Assembly (NCBI GenBank): GCA_015680685.1
Contig: MNCI01011963.1
Span: 100,125 to 164,124 of the forward strand
DNA: 64,000 bases
Direction: 5' to 3'
DNA from: Gnetum montanum
Taxonomy: Eukaryota; Streptophyta; Gnetopsida; Gnetales; Gnetaceae
Part shown: one piece after another, positions 11,651 through 21,452 of the stretch
Position numbering within the stretch: the first letter of the stretch is position 1
Layout of the letters: each line of letters starts with the position of its first letter
Position numbers and translations under genes: made by a program
The notes under the pieces: model-generated
Seen by the model: the letters and a program-made list of their open reading frames with translations, nothing else
Told to the model about the DNA's origin: nothing
Database searches by the model: none

Positions 11651-13990
11651 ATGTTTTCTTCTCACAAGCATGATGAATCAAAATTGTGAATGCCCCAGGA
11701 ATTCAAAGTGATGTATACTCATTCAGATGAGTTTGTGCTTAATTTCACCTTCATCCTACAGTAGGATGAATAGCTACTATGGAGAGACATGGATGGCAAT
11801 GTTGTGTTGCTGCCTGACTGATCTATTCCTAAGATGCTGCTCCAAACTCTGAAGAGGTTGGGTATCTAAGATCTCCATGAAGAATACATTATGTAGGACC
11901 ATGACTATTAGGACTATCGTCCCACTGAAACAAAAAATAAAATAGATCAGCAATAGGAGAAGCCCCATGAAGCTAGAAAGGGAAAATGGTTCACTAACCC
12001 CTTGTTCTTGATGAACTAAAAAGACAATGAGAATCATCCCTCTAGGGTTTCTTAACATGAAGATTCTCCATCCCTTGACTTAAGTGAAGGAGGCTTGAAT
12101 GCAAACTTACAATCCACTATCAACAATCTTGGTTTAGGCAAAAGTGGGAGTTAAGGTAGGGGCTCAAGCAACCATCATGATGACAATAAATTTGATGATC
12201 ATTGTCATGACAAGTGAAGAGAAGGTGGCAAACACTATGGTGGTGGTAGTCCTCCTCCCTCTTCGTCCTCTTCATCTACATCTTCTTCTTCCTACTATGA
12301 GTCTAACCAAAACCATAGAGGGAAAAACCATGGTGAAGGTGAATAGCAGGACAACAATGATCATAGGCCCTACTATGAATAAATGGGTAGTAGAGGACAT
12401 CATAGGTGTCATTGAAATTATGGTGATGATGACCCTTTACTTACAACTTGAAGCATGCTGAACATCATAGAGGTAGTCCAAATTCTGACCCAGCATGTAA
12501 AAGATATTGCAATAAAGATGTTGGATATGAACAGTATCCTTGGATTTAAGGGGGGATATAACTCAGATCCACAAACCCATCTTCAAGCCTTTCATGATGC
12601 CTATGCCTTGTAGAATATAGAGAATGACTAGCAAAAACTTAAGCTATTTCCCAGGACACTCATAAAAGAAGTAGAAAGTTGGTACTACTCTTTGGAATCA
12701 TAATCAACTCATAGATGGAGTACGATACTTGAGTTGTTTAATGATAAATATCATACATACTTCAGAGTGTCCAACTTGAGAAAGAAAACCCAAGGCTAGT
12801 GACAAGAAACACATGAGCCCTTGGATGCAATGATGGGTTGGTATTATTCTCTTTTGCATAGATGTCATAGCCATGGTTATTCTCAATAGGAGCAACTTTG
12901 CCATATCATAGATGGGCTCCAATTAAAAATGATGAGAAATCTTAAGATCTATACCCAAGGGAGACTATTAGAACTAAGGGTCCATTAGATTCAAAGGTTG
13001 ATTGAGTGAGTTGCAAAAGAATAAGGAGAATTAAGGAAATAGAAAAGTGTTGAAGAGCATAATTGAGACCCTTCTATGAGAAAAAGGGAAGTTTGATTCT
13101 GTGATAGTGAGGAAAAGGCACCACTTGATGAAATGGTGTAGCAAAAAACCTTGTCAATTCAAAAATCTATTTATAAAATTTTGGTCAGATGGATAAAATA
13201 TGGAAATTTGTTGATAAAAAATTCCAAACTACTCTAAAAATTACAGAAAAATCCAAAGAGCAAGGTAGTAATCATGATTCTAGGAGAAGAAAGGAAGTTG
13301 AATGTGCTTACCAAATGGGTAAGGGCAAAGCTACTATAGTAGAAGAGGTTGTGGAGTTAGAATTAGATGATGATGATGGGTGTGACAACTACCAATAAGA
13401 ACATCCTAAGGGATGTTACCCTATTGTGTCACACTTGTAAGAATCTAGGGTGTACACTCTAAATCCTAGGCTAGCAAGAAGGAAAGCATCTAAAAGATTG
13501 TCTTATCCTCAAGGTAATCCCAGGAAGTTCCACCAACAATAAGCTTACTATCCAAATGGAGGTCCACTATAATCATATGAGTAGTATCATCAATGGTAGC
13601 ATCCATAGTCATGGGGGATGCCACTACTAAGGTAGTAGTACCCTTATAAATAGTCAAATCCATATGGGTACTATGTTCAACAACCTATGTCTCCATGTGA
13701 CTCTTCTAGTCATGCCTCATTCCAACATCACTACTACTCTCTAAAGTATTGCATAACTCATTTTCCATCTCCTAGAGGGAAATCCCCATACCTTTATCAT
13801 CCTCCTCATCCTTCAAAACATGTCCCTCCATCCTCAATCCAATTACCACCTGCTCCATTCATGTAGGGCAATATTCCTACACTATTGCAACAACGTAATG
13901 CTACCAGTGTTATTAACTTACAACCGACTCCACAGCCAAGTGGTTCAGAAACCAAATCTCATAAAAGACCATTATTTTGAACTAATAGCA
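11651..13990 (+). pseudogene. Decayed gag of Athila-1
   Basis: Starts at ATG (MFSSHKHDES). The N-terminal part has NVVLLPD; the capsid part, about 12480-12800, reads FKGGYNSDPQTHLQAFHDAY, then FPRTLIKEVESWYYSLES and HRWSTILELFNDKYHTYF. This is the Retrotrans_gag pattern (GxxDPxxHLxxF, then LFPxTLxxxAxxWYxSL). The tail is acidic, then Tyr/Pro/Gln-rich (13480-13990); no CCHC knuckle is seen. It has dozens of stops, mostly at Gln, Arg or Trp codons, and frame changes. It aligns along its length with the Athila-2 gag halves at 18086-19461 and 45247-46330. Confidence 0.75.
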
Positions 13991-13999
13991 CCACAAAGC

Positions 14000-14556
14000 C
14001 ATCACCAACTCATGTGGTTGGTTGTCCTATGTCTCCTTCATCCTCTACATCTATTCCTTTTGAGAACCCCTCAAAACATACACCTCCCAAGATTCACACA
14101 GTCATGTTAACCCACATTTTATCTAATTGGATCAAGGTTAGCAAACTTTCCAAGAAAAGAGCTAATCTTGAAAGTCCCCTCATCTACTTGCATATTGTTG
14201 AGAATGAGCCATGCAAGGCTCTTCTTAATTCTAATTCTAGTGTCAATCTAATTTCTCACAAAATGTACAAATCCTTGAACCTACGTCCTCTTAAGAAGAG
14301 CAACATTTATTTAGAATTAGTAGATTACTTCATCACTATTCCCTTGGGATTAGTAAAGGACATTATGACTACTGTCTATGGGTGGTTCTATCCTATTGTT
14401 TTCTTGGTGATAAGGGTTGACAACTACAAGGGGGATTTTCCAATCATTATGGGAAGGGCTTGGTTGAGCATTGTTGATGGTAAAATGGGCATCAAAGATC
14501 TTTCCCTAGAAAGATCAAGAAGAAGGAAATTCCATGAATCACATATAGTGATATAG
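14000..14556 (+). pseudogene. Protease region of Athila-1 (active-site Asp lost)
   Basis: This is a long open stretch of about 180 codons. The retropepsin fold is recognisable: ALLNSNSSVNLISHKMYKSL (flap and active-site region), then PLGLVKDIMTTVYGWFYPI, FLVIRVDNYKGDFPIIMGRA and WLSIVDG. The family has LLDxGASVN here; this copy has Asn (AAT) in place of the catalytic Asp and also lacks the following Gly. Athila-2 has the same Asn codon. Despite the dead active site the frame is unusually open compared with the flanking sequence. Confidence 0.75.
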
Positions 14557-14718
14557 GGTGCAACTATGTGTAGAAATTATGTTCTATCAAAAGCACATCA
14601 ATCAAAGCATGCAAATAGTATGTAGATGAATTTGAAATCCAAAAGTTCTTGTACATAGTAGCCAAAACAAGAGTGCACCTAGTGGCTGATAGTTGATCCT
14701 AAAAGTAGCACACTTTGC

Positions 14719-15640
14719 ATGGAACTAATTGAGAGCTTAACATGTTCCTATGTTGAAGGCATGGATGAACTGGAGCAAGTTCATCACCAACTCTCTGATG
14801 ATGAACCTTATGAAACTTATTGGAGAGAGTTAGAAATTCCTAAAAATTTTAAACATGAGCAAAAAAATATGCTACTGAATGTGGTTAACAAGTGGCCAAC
14901 AACCATTTCTTGGTCATATCCTAAACTCACTGGGATTGAACCTAGGATATGCCAGCATTGTATCTATACTAATCCTTCCATTAAGCCAAATAGGTAGCTA
15001 CAGTGTTGGTTGAATCCCAAATTGAAGCAAATTGTAAAGTATGGGATTAAATAACTCCTCAAAGAGGTGTTCATCTATCCAAATGCAGATAGCGAGTGGG
15101 TTAGTCCACTTGTGAGTATGTTAAAGGAAGGTGGTAAGTGGAGGATTTGTGTTGACTTTAAGTTGTTTAACATGATAACATTCAAAGATCATTTCCCATT
15201 GCCATTTTTGGACTAGGTGTTGGACACTATTTCTAAGCATTGTTTTTATAGCTTTCTAGATGGTTATAGTGGCTATAACCAAATTCAAATAGCACTAGAG
15301 GATCAAGCCAAAACTACATTCACAAGTTCCTGGGGAACTTTTCCATATTGAAATATGCCATTTGGCCTATGAAATGCCCCTACAACATTCCAATGCCTTG
15401 TCCTTAGCATTTTTTAGCATCAGATTGGTAGCATGATGGAAGTCTTCATGGATGACTTCAACACCTATGATGCTATGTTTGAGAAGGCCCTGGCCCACCT
15501 TGAGCAAGTTCTTAAAATGTGTGTGAATATCAACCTTTAGCTCAATTGGAAAAATAGTCATCTCATGGTCTAGGAGGGCATTGTGTTAGGGCACAGAATT
15601 TCTCAAGCATGGTCCAAGGAATAACTCATCAACCAAAAAT
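14719..15640 (+). pseudogene. Reverse transcriptase of Athila-1
   Basis: An N-terminal linker (MELIESLTCSYVEGMDELEQ) leads into the RT: EWVSPLVSMLKEGGKWRICV, then FKDHFPLPFLDxVLDTISKH, LDGYSGYNQIQIALEDQAKT, TFTSSWGTFPY, MPFGLxNAPTTFQ and MMEVFMDDFNTY. The MDD in VFMDDF is the catalytic pair, and the VFMDDF form is characteristic of the Athila lineage. Stops are at former Gln and Trp positions. The 5' edge contains a deletion of part of the linker compared with Athila-2. Confidence 0.85.
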
Positions 15641-16230
15641 TGTTAAAGATGTTTGTTCATTTCTTAAACACACTAACTACTAATGATGATTCATAGAGAA
15701 TTTCTCTAAGATCACTAAATTGGTCATCGAGCTCATAAAGAAAGATGCTTTGTTCATATGGACCAAGGAATGTGAAAAGGCATTCTAGTAACTTAAGGAG
15801 AAGCTTGTAGAAACTCCAATTCTACAAGCACCTAACTAGTTGGACATATCGAATTATAAGTTGGGAGCTATGCTTACATAGTTGGATGATAAACATCCTT
15901 GTTACATCCACTCCGCAAGCTAAAGCATTGTGGGTGCACAGCATAACTACTCCAAAATGGAGAAAGAGCTGATGGTAGTGGTGCATGCCTTGGAGAAGTT
16001 CAACTACTATGTGCTTGGATACAAAGTGTTTCTACACACTAATCATAGTGCCATTCACTTTCTCATGAGCAAGTGGATGGTAAGCCCCCATGTCATATGG
16101 TGGCTAGTGATCTTATAGAATTTCAAACTTACCATGGTAAATTGAAATGGAATTGAGAACATGGTTGTTAACCACCTGTCTTAGTTGCAATGGAACAACA
16201 AAGAGGAGGAGAGCTAACTCTCTGATCAAT
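15641..16230 (+). pseudogene. RNase H region of Athila-1
   Basis: After a frameshifted connection (KDALFIWTKECEKAF, then ETPILQAP) comes LGAMLTxLDDKHPCYIHSAS and then YSKMEKELMVVVHALEKFNY with YVLGYKVFLHTNHSAIHFLM. These match the gypsy RNase H order TPIL-x-D-GAVL-x-YaS-x-Y-x-EKELLAVV-x-FR-x-DH-x-L. The first Asp and the DH motif have decayed (TNHS in place of TDH). Continues toward integrase with NMVVNHLS. Confidence 0.75.
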
Positions 16231-17173
16231 TTCCTAGTAAACTCCTCTTTGTCAGTGTAATAAATAAACAAGTGCTCATTGAATCAAAATGATATGATGG
16301 CATCCTCACTTATCTTCTCACTCAAGAGATGCCACAAGACCTGGACTTTTGGAAGAAATAATAGTTTATTCATTAGGCCAAACGCTTCATGAAAATCAAT
16401 AGACATCTTTACAAGGTGTGCATCAATGGCCTAGTTCATTAGTGTGTCCCTAATGTTGATTAACTATGCATTCTCCAAGATGCTTATGAGGGCCTTTATG
16501 AGGGTCATTATGCAAGGAGATGCATGGTCATTAAAATCCTAATGATAGGGTATTACTAGCCAACACTCTTCAAGGACGTCCACCAATTTATTTACTTTTG
16601 TGAATGTTGTTAGTGAGATGGTGGGATGACTACTCAAATGGAGGGACTTCAATAGTGGATTCAACCATTGGAATCCTTCAAAATCTAAAGCATAGACTTC
16701 ATGGGTCCCATCATGACCATGTTAGATGGAAAGGTGCATATAATAGTCACTATTGACTATTGTACAAAATGGGCAAAAGTAGCAGCTATTATCGATTGTA
16801 CATAATCTACTGTTGCTTGAATTGTACAATAGAATGTTGTAAATAGGTTTGGAGTGCCTTGTGAAAAATTTTTTGACAATGGTACTCATTTTATAGGTGC
16901 TACTTTTTACAAGCTCATACAATGCTTCGGGGTTAAACATAAACTACCACCCCCAAGCCAATGGTCAAGCAGATGTTACAAATAAGAAAATCACTAAAAT
17001 CCTAATGAGAAAATTTAGCAAATATAGGCTAGAATAAATAACAAAACTCAACAATGCTCTTAAGGCATACCACTCTACATGGAAACTCCCTATAGGCTAC
17101 TCTTCCTATGAGCTAGTGTATAAGAAATTGCCAACTCTTCCCATTTAATCTAAGTTCTGTACACTTTCAATAG
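16231..17173 (+). pseudogene. Integrase of Athila-1, N-terminal and core part
   Basis: Zinc-binding region: DAYEGLYEGHYARR, then IKILMIGYYxPTLFKDVHQF. The catalytic core follows with SIDFMGPIMTMLDGKVHIIV (first Asp) and EKFFDNGTHFIGATFYKLIQ (second Asp). The Glu region near 16960 is frameshifted. The frame stops at 17173 because Athila-2 inserted there; it resumes at 56702 with the C-terminal domain. Confidence 0.8.
17169..17173 (+). repeat. Left target-site duplication of Athila-2
   Basis: AATAG directly before the LTR; the right copy at 56702-56706 reads AACAA. Both are single transitions from AACAG. Joining the flanks restores the integrase reading seen intact at 48725-48760 in Athila-2. 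Confidence 0.7.
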
Positions 17174-17923
17174 TGATAAAGCATTAAAGTGTCATGTTGA
17201 TGAGCCCTTGTTGGCGTGGCCTCATTGATGGGTCATCGTCAATATGGCCCTATCAATGTGGTGTTGCCTCGTTGATGCGGCTGCATCGACGTAGCATTTG
17301 CTATGTTTAGAAGGCCCCATTGATGTAGCTTCACAATAAATTCTATAAATATGCACTCACCAGCCATGTTTATGGAATGTTTTATCATAGTTGTAGTAGA
17401 CCACTTGTAGTTTTATCATTTAAGAGTTAGAATATTTTTCTAAGTGCCCACAGTAGGAGTTAAAAAGTGTATGGGTCTTTATGTGAGCATTGATGTACTT
17501 GAGCACACTAGTGTGAACAACAATAAATACCAACCCCTTTAATCAAACCTTGAACGCTTAGTAACCTAGCAGTGTTGTATGCATTCAAGATGTCTATGAA
17601 AAGTGGGATCCGATGCTTATGTTAGGATATTTAGTTATTAATTAGTGATTAGATTAGTTAAATTGGTTCATAAATTAAGTTTTAACTTCTTGTTAATTAT
17701 AGGCAAATAAAATATAAAATAGTAAAAATCATGTGCCTCAATTACACTTAACCATACAACTAAGCTCCACAAATGTAGTTGGGGAGACAACAATCATTAC
17801 AATTAGATTTCATCTTCTAGAACTAGTGTACATGGGAACTTAAGGCCTATAGAATTCAATTGGATTACGTGTGAATGCTTATAATTCATATGGTTAGGCA
17901 TAGGGTATAATCATCGCTCATCA
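17174..17923 (+). repeat. 5' LTR of Athila-2
   Basis: Starts TGATAAAGC and ends GCTCATCA. U3 has repeated gttgatg and catcgac/catcaatg words (17200-17310), then TATAAATA at 17344-17351. It aligns with 55819-56701 but lacks about 165 bases present there, after aatcaaacctt near 17550. Directly followed by the primer site. Confidence 0.85.
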
Positions 17924-17924
17924 T

Positions 17925-17942
17925 TGGCATCATTATTGGGGA
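17925..17942 (+). promoter_or_regulatory. Primer-binding site of Athila-2 (tRNA-Asp)
   Basis: tggcatcattattgggga matches the complement of the tRNA-Asp 3' end except for transitions only, one base after the LTR. Confidence 0.75.
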
Positions 17943-18085
17943 TCTTTAGCTTGTTACCTACGGTATTTATGATTTAGTGAAAAATCATTTAACATCATTA
18001 GAAAAAACCCTAAAGTCATATCATACATTAAAATAACTACAATAATTCTAAGAAAGCATACTACATTTCTTGTCTTCTAATACAA

Positions 18086-19461
18086 GATTTCTTCTTCTCA
18101 CAAGAGTGATTCTCCACCCAAGTCTAATAGAGCAAATCCATTGGTGCCCCAACAATATAGAGTGGTGTATGCTCATCTTGATGAGTATGTACCCAATTTC
18201 AGCTTTGTCCTACACTAGGATAAACTACTGCAGTGGCAAGACATGGAGGGCAACATTGTGTTGCTATCTGATCAATCCATTCTTACGATGCTCCAACAAA
18301 ATCCTATGTGGTTGGGAATCCAAGGACTTCATTTTGAATATGTTGAGTAGCATAGTGATGCCAGGGATTATCATCCCACTAATGCACAACATCTAAGGGA
18401 TCAACAGGCAAAGTAGTGCTACAAGTTTGCAAAGGGAAAGTGGTATAATGATTCTCTGTTTCTAATGTATCAAAAAGATGATGAAGAACTCTTCTCTGGG
18501 GGTTTTCCATACAGAGAGACTTTTCTCTTTGACTTTCGTGAAGGAGGTCAAAACTAGAACTTGCAATCCACAATACATAATCTTGGTTCTAGCAAGAATG
18601 GATCCCATGACAAAGGGGGATCGAAAAAGGAGAGTCAACAAAGGGATGTAGGCAAATAGCATGATTGTAGCCATGACCACAGAAGAGTGGGTGGCAGGCA
18701 CCATGATGGTGCTAGTCTTCCTTTCTCTTCACCTTCATCTTCATCTTCTTCCTCTTCTGGCTTTGACCACAATCATAGGTGGTGTGATCATGATGGAGGT
18801 GATTGACATGATCAAGATAATCATAGGGACTATTGAGCAAGTCAAGATCTAGGGCGTAAGCATTCAAAAGAGGCCCATCACCATGAATGAAGGGGTAGCA
18901 AAGGGCATCATAGGCACTCAAATCATGGCTACAATGAGCCTTTGCTCACTATCTAAAGTATACTAAACATTGTAGAGGAGGTGAGAATTCCTACAAGACA
19001 TGTAAAGGATAGTTAGATTAAGAGGCTATACATGAATAATATCCCCAAGTTTGAAGGGGGATATAAATCAAATTCACATAACCATCTTCAAGCTTTTCAC
19101 AATGCTTGTACCTTGCAAAATATAGAAAATGATTGGCAAAATCTTAAGTTATTTTCTAGGACACTCATCAAAGAAGTAGAAAGGTAGTACCAGTCCTTGG
19201 AGCGAGACTCAATCCATAGATGGAGTACGATGCTTGAACTATTTAATGACAAGTATCAAACATACTCCCGAGTGTCTAATCTGAGAAGATAGATCCAAGG
19301 TTAGTAGTAAGGAACACGTTAGTCCTTGGATCCTACCATGGGCAGATATTATTCCTTATTACACCAATGCCTTGGCCATGATTACTCCGAGCAAGAACAA
19401 CTTTACCACATCATAGATGAGCTTCACTCTCAAACAAGAACTCTTAGAATCTATGCCTAGG
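18086..19461 (+). pseudogene. Decayed gag of Athila-2, 5' part
   Basis: Starts opposite the Athila-1 gag start, with the ATG changed. Order: VPQQYRVVYAHLDEYVPNFS, NIVLLSDQSI, a Ser/His-rich hinge (SPSSSSSSSG), then the capsid FEGGYKSNSHNHLQAFHNAC, LFSRTLIKEVER, YQSLERDSIHRWSTMLELFN and DKYQTYSRVSNLRR. It is the best-preserved Athila capsid domain in the window, though still with several stops. It ends at 19461 where Tat-B inserted; the coding continues at 45247. Confidence 0.8.
19457..19461 (+). repeat. Left target-site duplication of Tat-B
   Basis: CTAGG directly before TGAAACACC; identical to 45242-45246 directly after the last Tat-B LTR. Confidence 0.85.
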
Positions 19462-19489
19462 TGAAACACCACCAAATTCGGACTACGGC

Positions 19490-19870
19490 ATCTCAACTAC
19501 AAATTTTTCTAAGTGTCAGCACAAAACTAGTTATTGAAAATTTTTCTAAGTGCTAGGACTATGGTCTCCACTACCTCAAAGTGTAGTTAGCTTCTCGTGA
19601 AGAGCGTAGTCAGCAAAAAAAACTAGTTTTTGCAATTTTATCTAAGTGTCAAGACTATGCTCTCCACTACCCTAGAGTGTAGTTAGCCTCTTGTGGAGAG
19701 TGTAGTCAACAAAAGGCTAGTTTTCACAAGCTTTGACAAGTGTTGAGACTATGCTCACCCCAAACTAGGAGCGTAGTCAATCCTTGGTGGAGAGCATAAC
19801 CAGCACATACCCAAATTTTACAAAATTTTTCTAAGTGTGGGAATACACTCTTTCCAAGTCCAAAGCATAG
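19490..19870 (+). repeat. About 90-bp tandem units in Tat-B U3 with inverted words
   Basis: Four degenerate units, each opening with atttttctaagtgt. Each holds an actatgctctccac word and, 25-30 bases later, its near reverse complement gtggagagtgtagt (for example 19654-19667 and 19693-19706, 12 of 14 matching). The same arrangement occurs in the LTRs at 42251 and 43746. Confidence 0.75.
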
Positions 19871-20600
19871 TCAAGTTTAGTCAACCAAAGTAGTATCTAG
19901 TAGCCTCCATAACATAACAATGTCACTCAGCTTAGCTTCAACTCACCTTTGGCAAGTGTAGTTAGTAAAATGCTTCTTTTTGTATCTCCTTTTTGGCCCC
20001 AAAATTGTAACTACACTCAATCCCACGCGAAAGCGTGGAGAGCGTAGTCTTGAAGTGTAGTCTCCAAGTTTCGTTATTTAAGGTACCTTGTAGTCTTCTT
20101 GACAGACATGTAGTTAACAACATAGTCATAGTCTCATAGTCTTGTAGAGTTTGGCAGAGCACAACAAAGCACAACACCAAATGCCCAGTAGAGAGCATAC
20201 TTGGGTGACAGCATAGTCCCAATCATCCCCTTTGCCATGCAACAACCATCCTACATTTCATGCTAACCCTAGGCCTATAAATACACTCACCCTTAACATT
20301 TTCAAGGTTGGAAAATTTCAAATTTCACAAATTAGCAAACCAGAGACTTAGCAAACCCAAAGAGCACTTCAATGAAGTTGCAAACCACCATAGCCCATTG
20401 CAGCCCACCAAAACATTGCGGCTAATGGTACATTGTGATGGCCAACCCAACATACATAGACACCCTAGGAAAACATCAGTCTTCGTGGCTAGATACCCCT
20501 AAGACTGTGACTATGTTGTCCACTATGCTTGTTGTACACTATGTACCTTCTAACCCCTTTTGGTGTTAACTATGCTCAACCCCATTTGGGGTGGTCTTCC

Positions 20601-20603
<3 letters not shown>

Positions 20604-20652
<49 letters not shown>
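20604..20652 (+). repeat. (CT)n microsatellite in the Tat-B 5' LTR
   Basis: An uninterrupted TC run of 49 bases, just downstream of the likely transcription start. The same place in the other two LTRs has only short, impure CT runs, so it expanded here after insertion. Confidence 0.95.
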
Positions 20653-20654
<2 letters not shown>

Positions 20655-21016
20655 ATTTTTCTTCTTTTATTTGCATTTTTTGCTATTTTAATGCATAGTT
20701 ATGCGTAAAAATATGTTGAGTAGTAGCCCCCACATGTTTACACCCTTATTTTCATTGAAAATCTTAACTACACTCAACCCCTTTGACATCATTAACACCA
20801 TTGACACTGCTTGAACACTTAGTACCATTTTTTAGTAGCATTGCAACTAACCATGCTGCACTCCCATCACATCCGATAAGTTCTTATTTGATCAACAAGA
20901 CCATCCAAAGCATCTTATCTCTACCCCCAATAAGCCCTTGTGCAGATTCATGGTTAGGCTATGCACCTATTGACCTCAGTGTTTCAACCATCAATGTTTT
21001 CGATTGTTACAGTTTT

Positions 21017-21040
21017 TGGTGCTAGAACGAGGATCGAACC
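21017..21040 (+). promoter_or_regulatory. Primer-binding site of Tat-B (tRNA-Asn)
   Basis: tggtgctagaacgaggatcg, followed by aacc, is complementary to the acceptor end and T arm of tRNA-Asn as I remember it (CCTCCTTCTAGCG plus CCA), with few mismatches. It begins five bases after the LTR. The complementarity reaching into the T arm is longer than the usual 18 nt. Confidence 0.6.
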
Positions 21041-21452
21041 CCCTTTTCAAGCTCTGTTAAGATTGTTTCATGAGCTTTCTACACCATAGGTGTCCACCGA
21101 TCCATCAGTGTAGATTGGACCCTATAGTCGATCCCCCTAGGACCCTATGTAGCAACCCCAAACCGCAATTCTCTCCACTGTTTTGGTAAGTTCCCATTGT
21201 TCTCAGTTAGAGTGTAGTCATCTCTAGCATAGTCAGCCCTCTGTCATGGAGAGAGTAGTTAGTGGTAGCAGCTAAAATAGATTTAGTTTTAGCTTAGTTC
21301 ATTGTATTTTGTAGCCACCAACCTCTACAATTTCCCTTTACAACTTGATCTATAACTAGAAACCTGGATCAACTTCTGGTGTCAATTTCAAACATACTTG
21401 ATATCTTGCCTATCCAACAAGAGACTAGGATTAACAACCCTATGAATCTTGT
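21041..21452 (+). other. Untranslated leader of Tat-B
   Basis: No ORF. It contains gagtgtagtcatctct and, about 35 bases later, atggagagagtagtta (21210-21270). This is the same inverted-word pair that is repeated in this element's U3. Confidence 0.5.

Larger units (their letters stand above)
19462..21011 (+). repeat. 5' LTR of Tat-B
   Basis: Starts TGAAACACC and ends CGATTGTTACA. TATAAATA at 20276-20283 is preceded by a conserved ccctaggcc. A (CT) microsatellite lies at 20604-20652. The end segment (caacaagaccatcc ... gcccttgtgcagattcatgg) is shared with the other Tat LTRs including Tat-E. About 1550 bases; homologous copies at 42251-43740 and 43746-45241. Confidence 0.85.

Noticed and set aside
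12144-12461. Open frame with a Met/Ile/Thr-rich product
   Set aside because: It is an out-of-frame reading of the Ser/His-rich hinge of the Athila-1 gag; the homologous hinge in Athila-2 is read in the gag frame.
17174-17923. This LTR as the 3' LTR of Athila-1
   Set aside because: It cuts integrase in mid-domain, is followed by a primer site and gag, and the missing integrase part resumes after the LTR at 55819-56701.
18462-18921. Minus-strand open frames in the Athila-2 gag
   Set aside because: Complementary shadows of the His/Asp-rich gag hinge; no conservation with the other Athila copy.
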